A DNA stretch of 5,655 nt from Candidatus Altarchaeum sp. (GTDB taxonomy: Archaea; Altiarchaeota; Altiarchaeia; Altiarchaeales; Altiarchaeaceae): contig JAGTWP010000061.1 of NCBI GenBank assembly GCA_018260755.1, forward strand, positions 1 through 5,655. The letters run 5' to 3'. Shown piece by piece: positions 1-4,997 of the stretch. A program made the translations under genes and the position numbers. How positions within the stretch are numbered: the stretch's first letter is position 1; every line of letters begins with the position of its first letter. The notes beneath the pieces were generated by a model, which saw only the letters and a program-made list of their open reading frames with translations, ran no database searches and had not been told where the DNA came from.

Positions 1-130
1 AGGAAATTTAATAATATTTAATATATAAGGACTAATTAATTAAAAAAAAAATTGAAATAATAAAAAATAAATTTAATAATAAGGAAATTTAATAATATTT
101 AATATATAAGGACTAATTAATTAAAAAAAA
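1..130. repeat. Exact 49-bp direct repeat, 81-bp period
   Basis: Bases 1-49 and 82-130 are identical over 49 bp. They begin AGGAAATTTAAT and end in TAATTAATTAAAAAAAA, and are separated by a non-identical A/T spacer (50-81). The first copy sits at the window edge, so more copies may lie upstream. Each copy holds a TATA-like core (TTTAATATATAAGG) and the palindrome TTAATTAA. All + frames here are broken by many TAA codons and I see no gene. The likely reading is a duplicated promoter/leader segment before the first gene. A short minisatellite or an assembly artefact is the alternative. Confidence 0.85.
98..111 (+). promoter_or_regulatory. Candidate archaeal TATA box for the 163-744 gene
   Basis: TTTAATATATAAGG in the second repeat copy resembles an archaeal TATA element. 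It would place transcription start near 130 and leave a 5' leader of about 30 nt before ATG 163. The same element occurs at 17-30 in the first copy. The surroundings are almost pure A/T, so chance matches are easy and this is a weak call. Confidence 0.35.
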
Positions 131-162
131 TTTAAATTAAAAAAATTTAAAACACAAGTAAA

Positions 163-744
163 ATGGGAGAACTAACAGAGTCGGAAAGGGTAGAGATTGA
201 ATCAAAAAGGGAAATTATAGATAGCGTACCAAAGGTTGTTGTCTATGGAGGAATATCGGTAATGGTTTGGATTTTTACAATGCTTGTATACATACCATTA
301 GGTGGAGGTTTGATGCTTACACCGGATTTGAGTGTGTCAAATTTCATTATGATTATCGGATTTGTAGTATTATTGTTTTTTACAGTTAAGATTTTAAAAG
401 AAATAAGGGATATTTCCAATGCTATTGGCGGAATAATCGCAGTAAAAAGTGGTCCATCCGGAGCAAGCAAGGAAGAAGTTGAACATATGCAAACCGCTGT
501 GAGAGGAGTAGTATATGCAATTGTTGGTACAATATTGTTTGTGTTCCTGACAAGTGTACTTAGGGGATTAAATATAGGAGGAAATCCATATTTAGGACAA
601 ACAATTGTAGGAATTGGCCTGGTTGTGATGTTTATATGGGTAATTTTCCTGCTATACAGATCCGGAATGGCGGTCTCTAAGGAATTAACTAAGGCGGCAC
701 ACGAAAAAGCAGCAAAGATGCTTGAAAAGGCTGCAAAGGATTGA
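163..744 (+). CDS. Four-helix membrane protein, unknown function
   Basis: I do not recognise this 193-aa protein. A polar, Glu-rich N-terminus (residues 1-24) is followed by four hydrophobic segments at about 25-46, 59-77, 112-134 and 144-166. A charged cytoplasm-like loop (78-111, with the stretch KSGPSGASKEE) lies between helices 2 and 3. The C-terminus (about 170-193) is a Lys/Ala/Glu-rich helix with AAHEKAAKMLEKAAKD. Both ends and the central loop are charged, which suggests N-in/C-in topology. ATG 163 lies in an A-rich context (AGTAAAATGG) with no Shine-Dalgarno site. It is the first of four co-directional membrane-protein genes, but a stem-loop plus T-tract follows it, so it may be its own transcript. 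It lacks the E-L-K-x-N DUF350 signature of the downstream gene. Codon use looks like that of its neighbours. Confidence 0.85.
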   Translation: MGELTESERVEIESKREIIDSVPKVVVYGGISVMVWIFTMLVYIPLGGGLMLTPDLSVSNFIMIIGFVVLLFFTVKILKEIRDISNAIGGIIAVKSGPSGASKEEVEHMQTAVRGVVYAIVGTILFVFLTSVLRGLNIGGNPYLGQTIVGIGLVVMFIWVIFLLYRSGMAVSKELTKAAHEKAAKMLEKAAKD

Positions 745-759
745 TGAGATTAGGATATT

Positions 760-796
760 AGATAAAAACAGGTAAATCTGTTTTTTATCTTTTTTC
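760..796 (+). terminator. Stem-loop plus T-tract after the 163-744 gene
   Basis: AGATAAAAACAG (760-771) pairs with CTGTTTTTTATCT (778-790) around a 6-nt loop (GTAAAT), with one unpaired T. A T-run follows directly. It lies 15 nt after the stop codon. Archaeal termination depends mainly on T-tracts, which are present here and again in the T-rich stretch at about 829-885. The stem is A/T-rich, so its stability is modest. Confidence 0.55.
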
Positions 797-914
797 ATTT
801 CTTTAAAACACTAAAAAGCAATAACTTTAGTTTTATATTTTTATTTTATTTATTTTATTTTTTATTTATTTTGTTACCCCACAAAATTTTTTAAACCTTA
901 TAAAACTTCAAAAA

Positions 915-1202
915 ATGGTAAAAAGTTATAACCAAAGGATTAAGGAAATTTTAGTATATTCTGTTTTACTTGCAATAACTACCTTAATATATATTTATTT
1001 CGGGAAATTTTGGGAATTTATGTCAAAAATTTCATTTTTAAATACAAATATTGTTATTCCCGTAACAAATTTTGTAACTTTAAATGGAAAGGAAATAATA
1101 ATTACTGTATTATTATCTACAGGACTCATAATAGCAGTAATTTTACTTTACTTAATCGCACGACAGATTTTAAAAATAATCAGTGAAAATAATAAAATAT
1201 AA
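915..1202 (+). CDS. Small two-helix membrane protein, unknown function
   Basis: This 95-aa protein is not recognised. It has a basic N-terminus (MVKSYNQRIK), a hydrophobic helix at about 11-30, a roughly 30-residue polar/aromatic loop (31-59) and a second strongly hydrophobic helix at about 60-84. It ends in a short charged tail with RQILKIISENNK. The positive charge at both ends predicts N-in/C-in with the loop outside. ATG 915 is preceded by CTTCAAAAA with no Shine-Dalgarno site. Possible A/T-rich promoter elements lie at about 886-906 (TTTTTTAAACCTTATAAAAC). Only 9 nt separate its stop from the next gene, so the two are probably co-transcribed. Small membrane ORFs in AT-rich DNA can be spurious, but the helix/loop/helix layout with flanking charges favours a real gene. 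Confidence 0.7.
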   Translation: MVKSYNQRIKEILVYSVLLAITTLIYIYFGKFWEFMSKISFLNTNIVIPVTNFVTLNGKEIIITVLLSTGLIIAVILLYLIARQILKIISENNKI

Positions 1203-1211
1203 AATGACAAA

Positions 1212-1403
1212 ATGAAAATAACTGTTGAAATTGGAGATAATAATGCTAGGTTAATAGGAAAATTTTTGTTTGTACTAGGGGGATTTTTTATTTTGATGGC
1301 ATTAATGTCGGTAGCGACGACGACACTTCTATTTCCTTCCTTTATTCTTACTGTAATAGGTGGGATAATGTTACTTTCAGGACTTTTTTTGATGATGAAA
1401 TGA
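1212..1403 (+). CDS. Tiny two-helix membrane protein, unknown function
   Basis: This 63-aa protein is not recognised. Residues 1-14 are polar (MKITVEIGDNNARL). A glycine-containing hydrophobic helix lies at about 16-35 and a second at about 40-62, joined by a very short turn near FPS (41-43), so it forms a helical hairpin with almost no soluble part. It starts 9 nt after the upstream stop, in the context GACAAAATG without a Shine-Dalgarno site. Operon membership with the 95-aa gene is likely. A 68-nt gap with its own promoter-like sequence separates it from the DUF350 gene. A small accessory subunit of a membrane complex is possible but unsupported by any motif. Its size and hydrophobicity keep confidence moderate. 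Confidence 0.6.
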   Translation: MKITVEIGDNNARLIGKFLFVLGGFFILMALMSVATTTLLFPSFILTVIGGIMLLSGLFLMMK

Positions 1404-1442
1404 TGTTATTGGTTTTATGGATAAATTGATAGGATATATAGT

Positions 1443-1453
1443 TCATATAATAT
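1443..1453 (+). promoter_or_regulatory. Candidate TATA element for the DUF350 gene
   Basis: TCATATAATAT is centred about 24 nt upstream of ATG 1472. For an archaeal promoter this spacing would put transcription start at or next to the start codon, which fits leaderless translation. It is a weak sequence match in A/T-rich DNA. Confidence 0.35.
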
Positions 1454-1471
1454 TTGATAAAATTTAACAAA

Positions 1472-2479
1472 ATGGCAATAGGACAAGCAATGGGTGCAAT
1501 AGGACTCGGATTGTTCCAGCTTATAGTCGGATTGATATTAGCAATAGCATGTATATATGCAGGATTTATTTTGTTTAATAAAATATTAAAAGAAATTGAC
1601 CTGCAGGAAGAGTTAAAAAAAGGAAATACATCTGTTGGAATTGTAACTGTAGCAATAATGATAACACTTGCAGGAATAATTAGCGGAAGCGTTAGCAGAA
1701 TTACATCAAGCATATCTAGCATATCAGAAATGAATGGTATTGATATCCTAGTTAAAGTTGTTGCCCCGGGAATTGTACAATTGGCAATAGGTGTTGTGCT
1801 TGCAGTGGTTGCAATTTATATGGCATTTAAGATTTGGGGAAGGATAACTACAAAAACAAAAGAAATTGATGAACTATATAAGAATAATGTTGCAATAGGT
1901 GTTGTTATGGCAGGAATATTAATAGCAGTCGGATTTGTTATTCAGGGTTCTGTTAGTGGAATCGAAACCGCTATTGCAACATTAAAGCTCGTAGATATAT
2001 TGCTTGGATTACTTCAGTTTGCAATCGGATTAATATTGGCAATGGTATGCATATATGTAGGATTTAGTTTGTTTGATAAAATACTAACAGAAATTGATTT
2101 GCAGGATGAATTAAACAAAGGAAACACCGCAGTCGGAATTGTATCCGCAGCAATAATGATAACATTGGCAGAAGTGATTAGAAGTGCAGTTAGTGGCATT
2201 ACATCCGGACTGTTAGGACAAGAAATGAATTTTATCGGGGCAATAGTCGGAGGTGTTGTTCATTTAATAGTCGGAATCGTATTTGCAGTTATTGCTATAT
2301 ATGTAGCATTCAAGATTTGGGATAAGATAACTACAAAGATAGAAGAAACTGATGAACTAAAAAAGAACAATGTTGCAATCGGTATTGTTATGGCAGGAAT
2401 ATTAATAGCAGTTGGATTTGTTATTCAAAGTGCCATCAGCGGAATAGGAGTTGCTATTGCGACCGCATTTAAAATTTAA
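1472..2479 (+). CDS. Membrane protein with four DUF350-like units (A-B-A-B)
   Basis: This 335-aa protein is predicted to have eight membrane segments. Four homologous units lie at about 10-86 (A1), 97-170 (B1), 178-247 (A2) and 257-331 (B2). Each has a Gly-rich hydrophobic helix containing a V/I-G-hydrophobic and IY-x-x-F motif. A charged linker follows, ending in E/D-EL-x-K-x-N (EELKKGNTSVGIV, DELYKNNVAIGVV, DELNKGNTAVGIV, DELKKNNVAIGIV), and then a second hydrophobic helix. The architecture and the ELxxGN-type signature match DUF350 (YjfL-like membrane proteins), normally present as one or two units. A1 is closest to A2 and B1 to B2, so an A-B pair was duplicated. Function is unknown. The chosen start is ATG 1472 (AACAAAATGG, like its neighbours). 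An in-frame TTG at 1454 would add six residues but lacks support. It converges on the coiled-coil gene, 37 nt away. Confidence 0.85.
   Translation: MAIGQAMGAIGLGLFQLIVGLILAIACIYAGFILFNKILKEIDLQEELKKGNTSVGIVTVAIMITLAGIISGSVSRITSSISSISEMNGIDILVKVVAPGIVQLAIGVVLAVVAIYMAFKIWGRITTKTKEIDELYKNNVAIGVVMAGILIAVGFVIQGSVSGIETAIATLKLVDILLGLLQFAIGLILAMVCIYVGFSLFDKILTEIDLQDELNKGNTAVGIVSAAIMITLAEVIRSAVSGITSGLLGQEMNFIGAIVGGVVHLIVGIVFAVIAIYVAFKIWDKITTKIEETDELKKNNVAIGIVMAGILIAVGFVIQSAISGIGVAIATAFKI
1520..2457 (+). repeat. Internal duplication within the DUF350 gene
   Basis: The A-B half at roughly 1499-1981 repeats at roughly 2003-2464. Bases 1902-1929 and 2385-2412 are identical over 28 bp at a distance of 483 bp (161 codons). 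The A units recur at a slightly different distance (for example 1653 and 2151, 498 bp) because the A1-B1 linker is a few residues longer than the A2-B2 linker. Most other differences are silent or conservative, which points to an older duplication under constraint. Confidence 0.8.
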
Positions 2480-2484
2480 GAATA

Positions 2485-2494
2485 GTTTTTTTCA
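2485..2494 (+). terminator. T-run after the DUF350 gene
   Basis: A run of seven T (GTTTTTTTC) lies just after the DUF350 stop codon, in the 37-nt gap between convergent genes. T-tracts are the main archaeal termination signal. No strong hairpin accompanies it. Confidence 0.35.
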
Positions 2495-2516
2495 ATTTGA
2501 AATTTGAGAAACTTGC

Positions 2517-3767
2517 TTACATTTCTATTTTAACATTCAGTTTATCTTCTAGTTTTTCCTTTATTTCCGAAATTTCTTTTTGCAAATTTTGAATGCTTTT
2601 CTCAAATCGTTTCGCATCTTTTTTATTTTCCTCAATTTTTGTCTCTGTATCGGAGATATTATTCCGAATCTTTTTCATCTCATCTCTTACATCAAATTTC
2701 CTGATATCTTCATTTACCTTTTGTTCTTTTTCCAAAATTTCTTTATATATCTTCTTTTCCCCAACAATAATGACTGAAAAGTCCTTTTCATAAGTTAAAA
2801 TTTTATCCTGCTCTTCTTCGTTCAAATCAGCAGGCAGTTTCAGGAAATTTAATAGTTCATGAGCATCTCTTTCAAGAAAAATCTTTGGATTGTCTATATA
2901 AAGAGAAATTTCTTTTATATTGTTTTGTTTTCTTATCTTTTTTAATATTCTGCCGATTGATGAAATTTTTGAATAAACACTGGTTTCTATTCTATCTTTT
3001 TCCACCAGAATTTTTGCCTGTTCATTCATCGCATCGTTCATTAATTTAAATTTTTCCGAATTTTCCAGTTCTTTCAGATTTTCCCTGTTATTATGCAGTT
3101 CACTCTCAAAATCAGTCAACAAATTTTTTATTTCGGCAAGTCGTTTCTTCTCGTTAAGATAAGCAGCATATTGAGCATCAAGATTTTTGTGTTCTTCATA
3201 CTGCTCAACATTCATTTTATTTAAATCCATCGCATTATTAGCAAGTATTTTTAAATTTCTCCTGAAATTTTCCATCTGAGAATGTGCAGCAGCAACATAT
3301 CTTCCATACTGAATATCGGTCTCTCCGCAGGTCTGGGCAATTTTTAAAATTTTTGCTTTTATTTCGGAAATATTTGCATCTTTGTCTATCTTTGTATTCA
3401 GCACATTTTCCATAATTTTTACAAACATTGTCTTATTGGTTTGCACCATTCTTTCTGCTCTTTTATTAGGCACATTACTAATTTTTTCTGTTTTAATTTC
3501 TTCAACAATATTTTTCATATTTTCAATACATTTCAGGCATTCATCAATCAGTGGATCTGCTTTCTCCTTTAATTTTGCTTCGTCTTTTTCCTGTATTTTC
3601 TTTATACGAGCATCCAGTTCCTTATATAAAATTTTTTCCCCACCTGATTTTTCCGGATTTTTATCTGCCTGTTTATCGTTTCGTTCTGTTTTTTCGGTTT
3701 GTTTTTCTTCATTTTTTTCCTTTTTTCCGAAAATTTTGTCCAAAATTTGAGTAAATTTACCCCCCAT
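2517..3767 (-). CDS. Charged coiled-coil protein with amphipathic N-terminus
   Basis: I do not recognise a named family for this 416-aa soluble protein. Residues 1-17 (MGGKFTQILDKIFGKKE) form an amphipathic helix with hydrophobic F5, I8, L9, I12 and F13 and several lysines, typical of a peripheral membrane anchor. A disordered Lys/Glu/Asn stretch (about 17-45) follows. Long helical, coiled-coil-prone segments span about 50-275, including a CxxC pair (C77, C80). A more globular part lies at about 265-340 (SKISSIGRILKKIRK, later a hydrophobic strand SVIIVG). A C-terminal coiled coil covers about 341-412. There is no Walker A motif, hinge or transmembrane helix, so it is not an SMC/Rad50-type ATPase. 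ATG 3767 lies in CAACAAATATGG. It follows the kinase gene by 50 nt on the same strand and converges on the DUF350 gene. A membrane-associated scaffold, loosely like PspA or ESCRT-III proteins, is an inference from layout only. Confidence 0.85.
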   Translation of the reverse strand: MGGKFTQILDKIFGKKEKNEEKQTEKTERNDKQADKNPEKSGGEKILYKELDARIKKIQEKDEAKLKEKADPLIDECLKCIENMKNIVEEIKTEKISNVPNKRAERMVQTNKTMFVKIMENVLNTKIDKDANISEIKAKILKIAQTCGETDIQYGRYVAAAHSQMENFRRNLKILANNAMDLNKMNVEQYEEHKNLDAQYAAYLNEKKRLAEIKNLLTDFESELHNNRENLKELENSEKFKLMNDAMNEQAKILVEKDRIETSVYSKISSIGRILKKIRKQNNIKEISLYIDNPKIFLERDAHELLNFLKLPADLNEEEQDKILTYEKDFSVIIVGEKKIYKEILEKEQKVNEDIRKFDVRDEMKKIRNNISDTETKIEENKKDAKRFEKSIQNLQKEISEIKEKLEDKLNVKIEM

Positions 3768-3799
3768 ATTTGTTGCGTTTAATTTTAGTATTGTTAGAT

Positions 3800-3811
3800 T
3801 ACATTATAATA
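3800..3811 (-). promoter_or_regulatory. Candidate TATA element for the coiled-coil gene
   Basis: On the minus strand the 50-nt gap between the kinase stop and ATG 3767 contains CTATTATAATGT, about 33-44 nt upstream of the start. It could drive the coiled-coil gene separately from the kinase with a short leader. The match is weak and read-through from the kinase gene is equally possible. Confidence 0.3.
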
Positions 3812-3817
3812 GCAAAT

Positions 3818-4873
3818 TTATTCTATCATCTCATTGACCTTCTCTATTTCAAATTTATCATAATTCAGCACATTTCTTCCGAATTTCAAAAGTTTTATTT
3901 TTACCTCATCGTTGTCCTTATAAAATAGCGGATTTGCAACAACAACCGACCTGAATGCAAAAAATACTGACATCACTTCAAAAATTTCGTAATCATTCGT
4001 AAGTTTAAGATATTCATCCATAAAAATTTTTGTAAGTTCCATGAATTCACAGTCAAGTTTTCCGTACTTTCTTATGCTGTAATGGAGGTAATTCATAATA
4101 AAACAGGATATATCATCGGCTGGCTCTCCGTACTCCCCTCTGCTTCTATCAAGCACGGTCAAATTATCTTTGTCAAACCATATATTTCCGGGATGAAAGT
4201 CCCCGTGAATAACCGCCAGTCGCTTAAATTTATCCTTAATTTTTCCGCCTCTTTTAACTGCTTCACTCGCCATATCTGTTAAATTTATTCCCAAAAAAAT
4301 TTCCTTGTCATATAGGTCAATTATACCCATTAAGCATTCCCCGTGTCCGATTGTATCCCTTATCTTTCTCCTGTACAACGATTTTGCAACATCTTCTTTA
4401 AGATTTGGTTTTTTGTGAATTGATGCTAAAAATTTTGCTAAAAATTTTGCCTTTTCTCTGTCTTTATCGTCAATTCCTTTTTCAAAGATTTTATTTAAAT
4501 CATTGAAATAACTTTCTCCCTTTGCCTCTTCCATCAATAAATAGAACTCATACGCATTTCCGATTGAAATTAACCTGTCTTTACTCTCCCCGACAACATC
4601 AGTCGCTTTAACATGATTTTGCAATTTATTGTAGGTTGAATTTGCGAGCAGTAAAACCTGCGCCCTGTCGGATGGATAATCGTGACCGAAATTTAGCCCT
4701 TCCAATCCCTTCATTACAATCCGCTTTTCTACTTTCCTTCCGTTTTCATCGGCAATAAATTTTATCAGATATCCTGTTCCATGCACTCCCGAACCTAATT
4801 CCTTTATTTCCAAGACATCTGCCGACTTAAATTTATCTGCGAGATAGCCCTGAATTTTTTCTTTTGTCATCAT
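3818..4873 (-). CDS. APH-family phosphotransferase (kinase fold)
   Basis: This 351-aa protein of the aminoglycoside phosphotransferase/choline kinase superfamily should transfer a phosphate from ATP to a small molecule; the substrate cannot be read from the sequence. It has a nucleotide loop ELGSGVHGTGYLIKF (25-39), a probable ATP-binding Lys in IVMKG (K55) and a hinge-like YLLMEEAKGES (111-121). The helix FLASIH (148-153) matches the LLxxLH position of the family. The catalytic loop is HGDFHPGN (223-230; D225 base, N230 metal), and the metal-binding aspartate is D242 in LDRSRGEYGEPADD, with the second Asp pair at 253-254. The catalytic residues are intact, so an active enzyme is expected. 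ATG 4873 (CAATACAAAATG) is preferred over the adjacent ATG 4870 because of its ACAAA context. No resistance role should be assumed, as many archaeal members act in metabolism. It is divergent from the polymerase gene. Confidence 0.88.
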   Translation of the reverse strand: MMTKEKIQGYLADKFKSADVLEIKELGSGVHGTGYLIKFIADENGRKVEKRIVMKGLEGLNFGHDYPSDRAQVLLLANSTYNKLQNHVKATDVVGESKDRLISIGNAYEFYLLMEEAKGESYFNDLNKIFEKGIDDKDREKAKFLAKFLASIHKKPNLKEDVAKSLYRRKIRDTIGHGECLMGIIDLYDKEIFLGINLTDMASEAVKRGGKIKDKFKRLAVIHGDFHPGNIWFDKDNLTVLDRSRGEYGEPADDISCFIMNYLHYSIRKYGKLDCEFMELTKIFMDEYLKLTNDYEIFEVMSVFFAFRSVVVANPLFYKDNDEVKIKLLKFGRNVLNYDKFEIEKVNEMIE

Positions 4874-4911
4874 TTTGTATTGTATTTTTAATTTGTATTT
4901 GATTTGATTTG

Positions 4912-4951
4912 ATTTTGTTAACTAAATTGTATTTATTTTGTTAACTAAATT
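4912..4951. repeat. 17-bp direct repeat with GTTAAC core in divergent promoter region
   Basis: ATTTTGTTAACTAAATT occurs exactly at 4912-4928 and 4935-4951, a 23-bp period (about two helical turns), in the 124-bp gap between the divergent kinase and polymerase genes. Each copy carries the palindrome GTTAAC. An adjacent GATTT repeat (about 4900-4915) adds low complexity. Two same-face copies between divergent promoters would suit a regulator binding site. A simple tandem duplication in A/T-rich DNA is the alternative. Confidence 0.5.
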
Positions 4952-4997
4952 TTCTCAATTAAAAATTAAATTTTAAACAATTTATCTTATAAATTTT

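Noticed and set aside
1-130. CRISPR array
   Set aside because: Only two copies of a 49-bp A/T-rich block are present, the spacer is low-complexity A/T, and there are no cas genes in the window.
1454-1471. Upstream in-frame TTG start for the DUF350 gene, adding six residues
   Set aside because: ATG 1472 has the ACAAA-ATG-G context shared with neighbouring genes and a TATA-like element at a suitable distance. The six extra residues (MIKFNK) add no recognisable feature.
2580-3754. Phe/Ser/Ile-rich open frames on the + strand opposite the coiled-coil gene
   Set aside because: They are antisense shadows of Lys/Glu-rich codons, with biased compositions and no start context or motif of their own.
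2517-3767. SMC/Rad50-type ATPase or PspA homologue
   Set aside because: There is no Walker A motif, ABC signature or hinge. At 416 aa with a disordered linker it does not match the roughly 220-aa PspA fold. Only the amphipathic start and coiled-coil nature are shared.
4425-4448. 12-bp tandem repeat GCTAAAAATTTT x2 inside the kinase gene
   Set aside because: It encodes part of the amphipathic helix before the conserved LH position (KFLAKFLASIH), which is normal for the family. It is most simply A/T-rich codon choice.
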